The position numbers and the translations under genes were made by a program. Below are positions 11,101 to 21,358 of a stretch of 64,000 nucleotides of DNA, one piece after another (position 1 is the stretch's first letter; each line of letters begins with the position of its first letter). The notes beneath the pieces were generated by a model. That model saw nothing but the letters and a program-made list of their open reading frames with translations. It did no database searches and was not told the DNA's origin. Source of the stretch: Diplonema papillatum (lineage: Eukaryota; Euglenozoa; Diplonemea; Diplonemida; Diplonemidae); contig JAPJBO010000079.1 in assembly GCA_030068145.1 (NCBI GenBank), positions 248,001 to 312,000 on the forward strand. The letters are read 5' to 3'.

Positions 11101-14100
11101 GCTGACACCATTTGCGCACTTAACCATGGTTAAGAAGACGACTGAAAGCACAGACACAAAGATAGCTCAAAGCATCTGCAGGCAAAACCCCGTTTTTTCA
11201 CAGTTCTTCAGTAGGTGTGTGAAAAGACTCGCAATTCTGCGCACTGGCCCGAGATGCACTGAACCAACACACGCGCAGGATAAGAAAGCCCTCATGCTGG
11301 TTGTCGAAGAAAAAATGAAGCAGCTTCGGAAATTCCCGAGCACGCTGCGGCCTTGCACCGCGGAAGAAGCCCTGAAAGTGTGCCTCTTTTTGTTCGGGGT
11401 ACGGTCGAGGGTGAGGGGAACACTGGAGTCTGGGTATCGCCTACCGTGGGGACAGGAAGCCGTCGCGCGGTTGGCACTTGCACGCATTTTTGGTGAAGTA
11501 GCACCACTGTTTGCCTGAAATGATGCACAACGTACCTTTACCTGGCGTATGACTCTCGTGTGATTATCATCCATTCGTTTACAACCAAGATCACTGATTC
11601 TGGCAGCGTCTCCCATCGGCTACGAAAGGCCCGGGCATTTGTGAAAACCTTCCTCACGACGTTGCCTTCCAAATGATGCACAACGTACCTTTACCTGGCG
11701 TATGACTCTCGTGTGATTATCATCCATTCGCATACAACCAAGATCACTGATTTTGGTCGCCCACGAACTGCTAGCGCCTTCCGGCGCCTACGAACTGCCC
11801 GGGCTTTTGCGAAACTCTTCCTCACGTTGTTGCCTTCCGAATGATGCACAACGTACCTTTACCTGGCGTATGACTCTCGTGTGATTACCATCCATTCGCT
11901 TACAACCAAGATCACTGATTCTGGCAGCGTCTCCCATCGGCTACGAAAGGCCCGGGCATTTGTGAAAACCTTCCTCACGACGTTGCCTTCCGAATGATGC
12001 ACAACGTACCTTTACCTGGCGTATGACTCTCGTGTGATTATCATCCATTCGCATACAACCAAGATCACTGATTTTGGTCGCCCACGAACTGCTAGCGCCT
12101 TCCGGCGCCTACGAACTGCCCGGGCTTTTGCGAAACTCTTCCTCACGTTGTTGCCTTCCGAATAATGCACAACGTACCTTTACCTGGCGTATGACTCTCG
12201 TGTGATTATTATCCATTCGCTTACAACCAAGATCTGATCCAAGCAGCGTCTTCCATCGTCTACGGAAGGCCCGGGCTTTTGTGGAAACCTTCCTCGCGAC
12301 GTTGCCTTCCAAATGATGCACAACGTACCTTTACCTGGCGTATGACTCTCGTGTGATTACCATCCATTCGCTTACAACCAAGATCACTGATTTTGGTAGC
12401 GCCTTCCGTCGCCCACGAACTGCTAGCGCCTTCCGTCGCCTACGAACTGCCCGGGCTTTTGCGAAACTCTTCCTCACGTTGTTGCCTTTCGAATGATGCA
12501 CAACGTACCTTTACCTGGCGTATGACTCTCGTGTGATTATTATCCATTCGCTTACAACCAAGATCTGATTCAAGCAGCGTCTTCCATCGTCTACGAAAGG
12601 CCCGGGCTTTTGTGGAAACCTTCTTCATGTTGTTGCTTTCCAAATGATGCATAACGTACCTTTACCTGGCGTATGACTCTCGTGTGATTACCATCCATTC
12701 GCATACAACCAAGATCACTGATTTTGGTAGCGCCTTCCGTCGCCTACGAACTGCCCGGGCTTTTGCGAAACTCTTCCTCATGTTGTTGCCTTCCGAATGA
12801 TGCACAACGTACCTTTACCTGGCGTATGACTCTCGTGTGATTATTATCCATTCGCTTACAACCAAGATCTGATTCAAGCAGCGTCTTCCATCGTCTACGA
12901 AAGGCCCGGGCTTTTGTGGAAACCTTCTTCATGTTGTTGCCTTCCAAATGATGCACAACGTACCTTTACCTGGCGTATGACTCTCGTGTGATTACCATCC
13001 ATTCGCTTACAAACAAGATCACTGATTCTAGTAGCGTCCTCCATAGTCTACGAATCGCCGGGGGCTTTTGTGAAAGCCTTTCTCATGTGTTGCCTCCGAG
13101 TGATGTATAACGTACCTTTACCTGGCGTATGACTCTCGTGTGATTACCATCCATTCGCATACAACCAAGATCACTGATTCTGGCAGCGTCTTCCATCGTC
13201 AACGAAAGGCCCGGGATTTTGTGAAAACCTTCGTCACGTTGTTGCCTTCCAAATGATGCACAACGTACCTTTACCTGGCGTATGACTCTCGTGTGATTAC
13301 CATCCATTCGCTTACAACCAAGATCACTGATTCTAGTAGCGGCCTCCATAGTCTACGAATCGCCGGGGGCTTTTGTGAAAGCCTTTCTCATGTGTTGCCT
13401 TCCGAATGATGCACAACGTACCTTTACCTGGCGTATGACTCTCGTGTGATTACCATCCATTCGCATACAACCAAGATCACTGATTCTGGCAGCTCCTTCC
13501 ATCGCCTTCGAAAGGCCCGGACTTTTGTAGAAACCTTCGCATGGCGTTGCCTTCCAAATGATGCACACCGTACCTTTACCTGGCGTATGACTCTCGTGTG
13601 ATTACCATCCATTCGCATACAACCAAGATCACTGATTCAAGCAGCGTCTTCCATCGTCAACGAAAGGCCCGGGATTTTGTGAAAACCTTCGTCACGTTGT
13701 TGCCTTCCGAATGATGCACAACGTACCTTTACCTGGCGTATGACTCTCGTGTGATTACCATCCATTCGCATACAACCAAGATCACTGATTCGGATAGCGT
13801 CTTCTATCGTCTACGAACGGCCCGGGTTTTGTGTGAAACCCTTCCTCACGTTGTTGCCTTCCAAATGATGCACAATGTACCTGTACCTGCGTATGAGGCT
13901 TCTGGGACTGCACTCCACCGCGTACGCACGAGCAGGCCCCACGGTTGACTCTGACTTTAGATTGGTCTGCGTTCAGAGCGAAACCTGAGACGAAGAGGTG
14001 CACTCACCGCGGTGGAGGGTTTCAAACCCCACTCTGGGTCCGTACACTCTCCTCTTTACCTTATTTATGAAGGCTTGCATACACAAACATGCATGAGAGG

Positions 14101-15168
14101 CAGTGTTCTGCCTAAACAATAACTTAATATTCTTCCACTTCTGTGTCTAAACAAATACGGCTCTCGACGGGCAAACCAAGTAATTCATTGACAACAAACA
14201 CGTCTCTCCAAAAGACAGGCAACCAAATATATCACTGTCAACAGGACACGCCGTGGTTCAGCGAGGCAGGGGAAGCTGGGAAGGAGCAGCTGCTGGAAGC
14301 GTTAGCCACCGGCAGCATGACGGAGCTTGTCGTCGAAGCCGGGCGGCGCGTCGAGCAGTTCGGGCCGGCGGGCGGCCGCAGCCTGACGGGGCTCTACCTC
14401 GTCGTCAGCGGCATCGTTGAAGTCCGCGTCGGGCGGCGCCCGTTCCGGTACGGCAGCGGGTACACCGTCGGGCTCCAGCAGCTGCTGACCCCGGACCCGG
14501 GCATCCGCGGCACGCGCTTCAGCAACGCGTGGACGGCGTCGCGGTGCCGGCTGCTGTACATGCCGGCCCCGTTGATGCTCAGCGCGATGGCGCAGCACCC
14601 CGGCGTGCAGAACGGTCTCTGGCGCCACGGCGGCGCCGCGGCGGCCCGCATCCTGATCGAGCTCGCCGAAAAAGCGGGCGAGCGGCAGCCCCTCTTCCAG
14701 CAGCGGATTGCGCGAGTTGCCCAACGGGGCACCTTGGAATTCGTCCTCGACGCCGACGAGTTCGAGCCGGGCGCGTCTCGGCAGATCACGCTGCCACGCG
14801 GCGCCATCGTGGTCCTCCTGCGCGGCGTCTGCTGGGAGTACGAGCGGCGGAGTGCCGGCTGCCGGCCGGCGCGGGTCAACGAGTTCGCGCACCCGTGCCT
14901 GCTGCCGCCGTCGTTTCGGTTCGCCACCTTCTCCGAGCACGCGACGCTGTGGGTCATGCCCGAGGAGGAGGTGCGCGCCGGCGAGGAGGCGAGGAAGAGC
15001 TGGCGGCGGCTCAGGGCCAAGATCAAGGCCATCACGCTCTGGGTGGGGCTCCTCGGGGACACGCACCGGCGTAACGCGGTCGCCGTCGCTTTAGGCATGC
15101 CGACTCGTGAAGAGGCCCTTGCGCGAGACGCCGAGATGAAACAAAGGTCTGCTTCTCAGTTAAAGTAA
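8123..15168 (+). CDS. SOS1-type Na+/H+ antiporter (NHE domain plus cytosolic cNBD-like domain), 4 exons
   Basis: The model has exons 8123-10354, 10780-10911, 11015-11128 and 14245-15168, all joined in phase 0, for about 1,133 residues, close to plant SOS1. The start is the ATG at 8123, giving a signal-like MLTWLGAAAVAIGTLAVSAQ; an earlier in-frame alternative lacks one. Exon 1 holds the 10-12-helix exchanger core with TDPVAVVALLKDLG and the ion-binding ESLFNDGTAIVFF, then the cytosolic linker. Exon 2 encodes TKHAARYVLNHMRQMLGQM, which aligns with the SOS1 helix after the membrane domain. Exon 4 encodes a cyclic-nucleotide-binding-like fold (PWFSEAG, LYLVVSGIVEVRV) whose phosphate cassette looks degenerate, as in SOS1. 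Exon 3 is the least certain. Expected role: plasma-membrane Na+ extrusion driven by H+. Confidence 0.8.
10387..10610 (+). repeat. Dispersed repeat family A, copy 1 (in antiporter intron 1)
   Basis: It begins GTATAAGCACCTGC, passes through GTAGCCCACACGAAACACAG and GGGCGTAAGCGTTCAA, and ends near CAAGGCAGTCCCTCG. A near-full second copy is at 15355-15575 and a partial third at 15757-15960, flanking the far end of the same gene. The TCTCCCCCT(C/A)(T/C)AGCCTCC segment also recurs near 22360. Confidence 0.7.
11029..11057 (+). repeat. 29-nt match to the terminal repeats of the 31113-32084 unit
   Basis: These 29 bases are identical to 32053-32081 and differ by one base from the left terminal repeat near 31133-31161. 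Here they fall inside predicted exon 3 of the antiporter, encoding FMYLKELNA. Confidence 0.7.
11522..13900 (+). repeat. 153-bp satellite array (about 16 units) inside an antiporter intron
   Basis: Units begin GATGCACAACGTACC at about 11522, 11675, 11843, 11996, 12162, 12315, 12496, 12643, 12796, 12947, 13101, 13254, 13406, 13557, 13710 and 13865. Most spacings are 151-155 bp. A few units carry insertions to 166-181 bp and the last unit is decayed. Two sub-variants alternate in the first half, which suggests a higher-order repeat. Open frames on the minus strand across several units arise because 153 is divisible by 3. Confidence 0.9.
14070..14130 (+). repeat. Hairpin repeat family D, copy 1
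   Basis: AGGCAG (14098-14103) pairs with CTGCCT (14108-14113) around a TGTT loop, preceded by AAACATGCATG and followed by AAACA-TAA. Other copies are at 44878-44915 and, on the minus strand, 59779-59815; a partial one is near 58010-58045. Confidence 0.65.
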
Positions 15169-16130
15169 CGCATCAATGAACGGAAAGTAGGAAAACAGAA
15201 CGGATGGATGGCAGAAACCACCGCCTAAGGAATGATACCGAGAAAAGTCGAACGCCACCAGACAACATTACATCAACCTCGGTTGATTGTCGGCAGGATG
15301 TCTTCAGTTTCCTCACACATGCATTGCATGCGTGGCTAAACAAGTACCGTGATTTTTTATTGTATAAGCACCTGCCTTGTAGGAAATACTTGAAGAGGCT
15401 GCCAGCTACAAAAGGTCAAAGGAGGTAAATGTGCTGTAGCCCACACGAAACACAGGTAAATCTGGGTTTAGTGACGGGCGTAAGCGTTCAACAAAAAAGA
15501 CCCACTTTGTAGTTGTCCCCCTCTAGCCTCCTTCGAAATGAGCACAAGGCAGTCCCTCGGGTATTTTGTTGAAAGTATGCAAATACTGCAGGGAATAGTT
15601 GACTAGACCTCCTGAGTTCGTGCTTACCACGAATTGGGGAGTCGGGAGAACCTACAAATCTAAAAGCAGGACCGACCCCGTTCGTGAGAAAAAGCGAAGA
15701 ATACAAACACCTTCTTTTGTCCATCTATCTTTGTCAAGAGCTGCAACTCAACTATTCCTTGTATAAGCACCTGCTTGTTAGGTAATACTTGAGGAACCCG
15801 CGAGTTGTGAAATCTCAAAGGAGGTAAATGAATAGTGGTATCAGCATGCTGATGACTCCCCACTATCGCAACATCCTATCTCAAAGGAGGTGAATGTGCT
15901 GTAGCTCACACGAAAGACAGGCGTCCAACAAACAAGAACCCACCCACTTTGTTGTCACGAGGGCCCGTCTAGTATTTCCAACGCAGTTTCACGAAAAAAA
16001 GAGTACCCGAACCTCGTCCCCAACAATCAACAGCAGCCGAGCGTGCTTTACCGGGACCCCAGGCGCCGGGACCGGCTCGCCACCGCCGCGGGGCAAAGGT
16101 CCGAAGCTGCGGCCGTCGGTCTCGACGCTG
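15169..16130. other. Repeat-filled intergenic region
   Basis: Almost all of it is dispersed repeats: family A at 15355-15575, family B at 15575-15725, then a rearranged family A piece at 15757-15960. A CCCCAG at 16057-16062 could be a splice acceptor for the next gene. Confidence 0.55.
15355..15960 (+). repeat. Composite of repeat families A, B and A'
   Basis: Family A (about 15355-15575) passes straight into family B (about 15575-15725), joined at a TATTTTGTTGAAAGTATGC segment. A second, rearranged family A copy follows at 15757-15960 and contains an internal duplication around TCAAAGGAGGT-AATG. Confidence 0.6.
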
Positions 16131-17066
16131 ATGGAGGAGAACCGGGCGCTGCAGCAAGCGCTCGACCAGCAGCAGCGCGGCGGCAGCTCCGCCCGCGAGG
16201 GCGGGTCGAAGAGCCATTCGCTGAAGAAGCGGCATCCCGTCGAGCCGCTGGCGTCCGTCGACGCACCGCGGGGGCCGCTGCTGACAGGCACGCAATCGCT
16301 CCCCGCCCACTACTACGCCCCGAGTCTTTTGGGGGCTGCCGGCTTCGGGTCGATGCAGAGCAACTGCAACACGCCGCTGCTCTCTAATTCGCAGAATTTC
16401 GGGTCCGGCGAAATGAGCCCCTCGAACACGATGCAGCTCCGGTCGATGCTCGGCATCGGACCTCCGCTCAGCGCTGTCCACAGCGGTCAGAGTTACCTCT
16501 CGAATAGCCTCAGGCAGCCCAGCATGAACAACATGTCGAACAGCCCCAGGCAGCCGCAGCAGAGCCTGCACGCCATCAACAGCCTGCGCGGCATCAGCAG
16601 CCTGAGCAACATCAACAGCTGCAACCCTGCCCACAGCGGGAACCCTCTCTCCTCGGGCGACGACATCGGGAAGCTCAAGCAGCTCGCCGAGTTGCGTGAC
16701 GAGGGGCTCGTCACCGCGTCGGAGTTTACGTTGGCCAAGCGGAAGATCCTTGGCATCTCCGACGCCGCGCCCGACTCGCCGTATTTGATGTCCAGGACGC
16801 AGTCGGAAGCGCACGCGGCGACCCCTCGCACCTCGTCCTCTTCAAAGTACCCGGAAACCCAAGGCAACCGGTGGGGCGCACCAGTGCTCAGCCAGTCGAG
16901 TGCTTTCAACATCGGCTCGTGGGATTCAAGCGGGTTGAGGTCCACCGCGCTGGCTTCCACAGCGTCCAGCTCTTCGCGGCTGCCGCCTGACCGGGTCCGC
17001 GAGCTCAAGGCGAAGTACCTCAACGTCAAGCCCCCCAGCGAGGATATCTCGGAAGTCCTGCTCTGA
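16131..17066 (+). CDS. SHOCT-domain protein
   Basis: 311 residues from the ATG at 16131. The open frame reaches further upstream, but only through repeat DNA with no other ATG near coding-like sequence. The N-terminus has a short helix (MEENRALQQALDQQQR); the centre is Ser/Asn/Gln-rich and probably disordered. At about residues 178-211 lies a SHOCT-like helical hairpin: DDIGKLKQLAELRDEGLVTA then SEFTLAKRKILG, the usual pattern of Leu-x2-Leu, Arg-Asp-x-Gly, and Glu-Phe-x3-Lys. SHOCT domains are common in bacterial oligomerising proteins and occur in scattered eukaryotes; they give no specific function. A coding start in the GC-rich stretch from about 16063 is possible if a 5' exon exists. Confidence 0.65.
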   Translation: MEENRALQQALDQQQRGGSSAREGGSKSHSLKKRHPVEPLASVDAPRGPLLTGTQSLPAHYYAPSLLGAAGFGSMQSNCNTPLLSNSQNFGSGEMSPSNTMQLRSMLGIGPPLSAVHSGQSYLSNSLRQPSMNNMSNSPRQPQQSLHAINSLRGISSLSNINSCNPAHSGNPLSSGDDIGKLKQLAELRDEGLVTASEFTLAKRKILGISDAAPDSPYLMSRTQSEAHAATPRTSSSSKYPETQGNRWGAPVLSQSSAFNIGSWDSSGLRSTALASTASSSSRLPPDRVRELKAKYLNVKPPSEDISEVLL

Positions 17067-17165
17067 GGCCCTCGCGCAGCAAACCGCGGTTGTGCTTTCC
17101 CTTTCCCTTCGGGACGCCGGTTGCATACGGGAGTTCTGGCGGCTGGTCTCTGTGGTTTCGCACCT

Positions 17166-17366
17166 GCGTAACCACTGGTTCTGTTGCCGTATCTTTTGCA
17201 CGTAACCACTGGTTCTGTTGCCGTATCTGTTCACGTAACCACTGGTTCTGTTGCCGTATCTGTTCACGTAACCACTGGTTCTGTTGCCGTATCTGTTCAC
17301 GTAACCACTGGTTCTGTTGCCGTATCTGTGCACGTAACCACTGGCTCTGTTGCCGTATCTGTGCAC
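17166..17366 (+). repeat. 33-bp minisatellite, six units
   Basis: Units start CGTAACCACTGG at 17167, 17201, 17234, 17267, 17300 and 17333 (spacing 34, 33, 33, 33, 33). They lie in the expected 3' UTR of the SHOCT gene. The array is open in frame as an 11-residue repeat but has no coding context. Confidence 0.85.
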
Positions 17367-17997
17367 ACTCAGACTGAGTCAGAAGAAGAAATCGCCAAAA
17401 ATTCCCATCATATATATGAGCACTTCACTTGCAAACCTCATCTTTCTCGCCGAGCTCGTTCAACCGCCCTGAACGGACGGGAGCCAATCGGTAGTCGGAG
17501 TACTTCCGACTCGAAACTTCAGGTCGTGCTCCGAGTCTACTCGCAGCTTCGGCGAATGTGACGTCCAAATTCACCGCCAGATCCCGTGTTTCGAACGAAT
17601 TACACGAATCCTTCCATGGTAACTCATTGAGGAGTCGTTGTTCTCAGAGTTTGAGCCTTCTGGCTGGTTTGCTTCGGTTCTCACTCTCTCCCCCCTCATC
17701 CGAAAGAGCGAAGGTTGCATCGAGAACCACTATACGTGGGTTTGAAACGTGCATGGGCCCCTATTGGATCTCTCAAAGCTCCGATAGTGATGCGCTTACA
17801 TCGAATGACTGGTTGGTGGATGACACGGCAAAGATACAGCGTGTGACCAATCCTGCGCTCGATTTGTTCCTTTCTTTTCTTTTAGTAAATCCGTCTGGCT
17901 CCTCGAACCAACGTTGTGCCGTGGAGGGGACACCTCCACAATACTCCCAGAACGAAATCGTTGTTTCTGCACTCAAAAGTCCACCCCTCCCCACCCC

Positions 17998-18115
17998 GCG
18001 TCACCAGACCCACACCGCTGTCCTGTCTGCAGGGTCTCTCAGTTTCCGCGCTGATGGTGGTCCACCTAGTCTGTCCATGGCTTTGGAGGACCGAAACACA
18101 GCACAGATAGGACAC
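17998..18115 (+). repeat. Dispersed repeat family C, copy 1
   Basis: Shared features are CACACCGC-GTCCTGTCTGCAG, CAGTTTCCGCGCTGATG-TGGTCC and GGACCGAAA-AC-GC-CAGA. The closest relative is 22150-22260; a more distant one is 46118-46250. Confidence 0.55.
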
Positions 18116-18147
18116 GGTGAGGGCGTGGTGTTGGGCAGATGTCTTTC

Positions 18148-18170
18148 GGCCGCGATGTTTCATCGCGGCC
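18148..18170 (+). repeat. Perfect 10-bp hairpin
   Basis: GGCCGCGATG (18148-18157), loop TTT, CATCGCGGCC (18161-18170). It lies between genes, just after repeat family C. Confidence 0.75.
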
Positions 18171-19186
18171 GCCAAGTCCTGAGCAACGTGCGCCGTCTCT
18201 TTCTTCTCGATAAATTGTACGTTGTGTCTCAGTCGTAACCACCGGACACTGTAAAGTATTGCATCCGTCTTTTCGTGCTCTTGCACTACGTCTGGCAAAT
18301 TCGTCGTAAGGCAACTGCCGCAAGGCCCATGCACAGCACTGCACACTTTAGCAGTGCGCGCCTTCATTTCCAATCACAAGCAACACCCCACCCTGTTGTC
18401 AATCCTCGCTTGCCAGGCTCGCGCTTCTTCTTTCCCTACGACCGCAGTGACCGACCCACCTGTCGAAGAACTCGCGCTAGAATTCCGCGCAACAGCAATA
18501 GAGAAGAGAGTTGGTTTCGTTTCATACCTGGTTCCTTTTTTTCCCGTACATGCTAATGCGCTGCAACTTGCATGTTGTAGTGGTAGCCGTCCCCCGCAAA
18601 TAGGCGGAAAGAACTCGCATTATTTGGAAGAGTTGCTTTGTGTCCGCATCCCAGCATCGAGTCCAGATTGTCGCTTTCTTGAGCGCAGGCTTTGCATCGC
18701 GGCGCTGGGCAGACCAGTTGTTCGATGTGACGACAAGGGCCAACTACACCACTGTGGCACACTACTACATTACAACTAGCCGTCATCGCCTTCGCCTTAT
18801 AGGGCCCTGACCGCACGTGGACACGACATTTCTGGTGTACCACGACCAAACCCGCCCGAAACTCTTGTAACTGAGTCTCCACTATCCATGCTGCACCGGC
18901 CGGGAACAGACGCGACATATGGCCATGCCTTGGTTGCCGTAGCCAACGCCGACCGCCGCGCTAGAGGGGGGTGGGGGGGGCAGCCCATGCTAGCCTCCCT
19001 CCGCAGAAAGTCTGTCTTGCTGAGTTGCGGCATGCAGTACAGTACCCGCAGCCGCGTTCGCAGGAAAAACCCCCTGTGGGCGGTCGCACGTGCAGCTCCA
19101 CCACGTGTGTTCTTGCAAACCACCCCCCCCCTCACGAAACAGGTCCCGGTCCATAAAAAAAGAAAGAAAAGCGCGCCAAGATTACG

Positions 19187-20389
19187 ATGAGGTCACTCCT
19201 CGCACTCACAATGTGCACCGCCGCCGCAGCTCTGTGCCCGGGGGCTCTGCACGGCACCCCACCAACGGACAATGCCACGATCCCGACGCTTGAGGAGTAC
19301 AACGCAGCGCTGAAGACACTCGACATTCCGTCGGTTGTCCGTGACGTAGTGCACATGCTGACGATGTCGCAGGAGTGCTGGCCGGCTGACATTTCGCCGA
19401 ACTCGAAGGTCAACCAGTCGTACGGCGGACTGTTCACGAGGCTCGCTTGGCACTGCTCCGGCTCCTACCGAGCCACAGACGGGAGAGGTGGGTGCGGCGG
19501 CGGCAGGCAGAGGTTCCAGCCGGAGAACAGCTGGCCGGACAACACCAACCTCGACAAGGCTCGTGGCTTGCTTTGGCCGATCAAGCAGAAGTACGGAGAC
19601 GCGCTCAGCTGGGGCGATTTGTTCATCATCGCCGGGACGTCGTCGATCCTCCACATGGGAGGTCCGGTGACCGAAATCTGCGCCGGGAGAGTGGACGACG
19701 CGGATGGTAGCGCCAGTGCGCCTCTCGGGCCTGGCCCAGAGCAACCTGCTTGCCCCTTCCAGGGAGACTGCAAGCCGCCGCTGGGGACGTCCACCGTGGG
19801 GCTCATCTACGTGAACCCGGAAGGTTACATGGGCATCCCGGACCCGACGCACAGCGTGCCCGAGATCCGCGACGTGTTCGGTAGGATGAGCATGAACGAC
19901 AGCGAGACGGTTGCCCTCATCGGCGGAGGCCACGCCTTCGGCCGCACGCACGGCGCCTGTCCAAAGGGAGCCGGTCCTGCGCCGAACCAGCAGCCCAGCG
20001 ACCCGTGGCCCGGGCTCTGCGGCGACGGCAAGGGTCCGAACACGTACACGAGCGGCATCGACGGCCCGTGGACGAGCGACCCCTTCGCTTGGGACAACGA
20101 GTTCTTCCAGCTGCTCGACAACGTCACCACGTACGCAGTAACGAAGGGGCCCGGCGGCCACTACCAGTGGGAAACTCCGGAGAAGCCCGGATTGATGATG
20201 ATGACGACCGACATGGCACTCACGTACGACCCCATTTACCGCCAACTTGTCCACGAATACGCAACAGACCTCCACAAACTGGAAGTAGCGTTCTCGGCAG
20301 CTTGGGAAAAGCTCGTCACCAACGGCGACGTGTGGGCAGCAGAGAAGAAGTGCTGGAAGCCAGACCAACAGTTCAAGCAGAGCTTGTAG
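19187..20389 (+). CDS. Secreted single-domain class I haem peroxidase (catalase-peroxidase-like)
   Basis: 400 residues with a likely signal peptide (MRSLLALTMCTAAAALCPGA). The sequence follows the N-terminal, catalytic half of KatG: RLAWHCSGSYR has the distal Arg-Trp-His, NSWPDNTNLDKARGLLWPIK is diagnostic, and GGGHAFGRTHG has the proximal His. TSDPFAWDNEFF and MMTTDMALTYDP supply the proximal Trp region and Asp. The three residues that form the KatG Met-Tyr-Trp cofactor are all present (AWH, GLIYVNPEG, RMSMND). The C-terminal KatG domain is absent, the loop before GLIYVNPEG is short and Cys-bearing, and the end (DPIYRQLVHEYATDLHKLE) resembles ascorbate peroxidase. Likely removes H2O2 in the secretory path or outside the cell; the electron donor is unknown. 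Confidence 0.9.
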   Translation: MRSLLALTMCTAAAALCPGALHGTPPTDNATIPTLEEYNAALKTLDIPSVVRDVVHMLTMSQECWPADISPNSKVNQSYGGLFTRLAWHCSGSYRATDGRGGCGGGRQRFQPENSWPDNTNLDKARGLLWPIKQKYGDALSWGDLFIIAGTSSILHMGGPVTEICAGRVDDADGSASAPLGPGPEQPACPFQGDCKPPLGTSTVGLIYVNPEGYMGIPDPTHSVPEIRDVFGRMSMNDSETVALIGGGHAFGRTHGACPKGAGPAPNQQPSDPWPGLCGDGKGPNTYTSGIDGPWTSDPFAWDNEFFQLLDNVTTYAVTKGPGGHYQWETPEKPGLMMMTTDMALTYDPIYRQLVHEYATDLHKLEVAFSAAWEKLVTNGDVWAAEKKCWKPDQQFKQSL

Positions 20390-21358
20390 AGAAGATGCTG
20401 CCATAGCAGCGAGGACTAGTATCGTTCAACAACAACACGCACACGACTACTTCCACTTTGCATGCTCAGATTCCCTTTTTGCCGTGTCAGCGAGTGTCTA
20501 AAGAAACCCCGAACATCTTCCCCCCCGCGTCTTCCGCGATGTCCGAGGAGTATGCTTGTACCAGCTAAACAAACGATATCAGCGTTTTAATCTAAACGAT
20601 GGTCACATCCCACAAACAAAGAGAAGTCGTGGGGGGGGCAGCACGTGCAAAAGTCCGCAGACCCGAGGACATTTGTTTTCTTTTTGTGCACCCCCCTCCC
20701 GCAGTAAACTATTTATTCGCACTCCTGTACTGAAGGGAACATTTCCGGAGCAACGGCTGCGCATGAACGGAAGGAAACCGGATAGTGCGAATACAGAACC
20801 AGCCCGGCTGTCCGAGAGATTTTCACTTGGAGGAAATGAGAAGCTCGTCGCCGCATCCCGTGGCGTTTTCACTTGCGTCCTGAATCCAGCTTTGCGTAAA
20901 AAAAATGATCAGGCAATGCGTTCAACGAAAACAACTCTCTCTTCCCATCATCATCGTTAGTTTGGTATCAGCCGCGGTTGTGCTCTTGTTTCTCATGAAC
21001 CATTTTATCAGTATTTGCTGACCGCGCAAGACCCTAACCCGGAGCTGTTCCCGACGGCGCAGACGTTGTACAGATGCTGTGCATCACGTACACCACACTG
21101 TCCGTTATTCACCTCGGGCACCTCAGCAGTCACTCCCTGTCGAAGGATGACCCTGGCATCCCCCTGCAGCAGGGATTTCGTGGACCCCACGCGACACCCA
21201 TGGGGGACCCGCAATCCTCCGCGGTTCAGAAAGAAATGCGAGCGAAAGCGCCCTCACCCCCGAAGGGCAATCCCGCCACTATTTTCCACCACGCGAACAA
21301 ACTGACTCAGTATCAGCAATAATTCCCTTTCACTCAATGCCCCCCTACCCGAAACAAG

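Larger units (their letters stand above)
17067..19186. other. Intergenic region with minisatellite and hairpins
   Basis: No gene is supported. It contains the 33-bp minisatellite (17166-17366), repeat family C (about 17998-18115) and a perfect 10-bp hairpin at 18148-18170. The CACGAAACAG at 19132-19141, after a C-rich run, could be a splice acceptor for the peroxidase gene. Confidence 0.5.

Noticed and set aside
11129-11518. Continuation of antiporter exon 3 to the stop at 11518
   Set aside because: It would end the protein before the cNBD-like domain; a GTTAAG donor at 11129 in phase 0 leads to 14245. It remains possible as a minor form.
12109-13618. Repeated 70-90 codon minus-strand frames in the 153-bp array
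   Set aside because: They repeat because the unit length is divisible by 3; there is no codon bias and they sit inside an intron.
14005-14040. tRNA gene or tRNA-derived SINE from a B-box-like GGTTTCAAACCCC
   Set aside because: No A box or cloverleaf could be drawn around it; the match is to one short motif only.
17166-17366. CRISPR array
   Set aside because: Repeats are directly adjacent with no unique spacers, and the genome is eukaryotic.
17184-17561. Protein with six VTTGSVAVSVH repeats
   Set aside because: The frame is created by the 33-bp minisatellite and has no flanking coding signal.
17558-18238. 226-codon + strand frame
   Set aside because: It runs through repeat family C and a hairpin and shows no protein-like pattern.
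19193-20404. Long minus-strand frame (403 codons) opposite the peroxidase
   Set aside because: It is the complement of a strongly recognisable gene; open antisense frames are common in GC-rich coding DNA.
20556-20960. 134-codon + strand frame
   Set aside because: Composition is like the surrounding spacer and no domain is visible.
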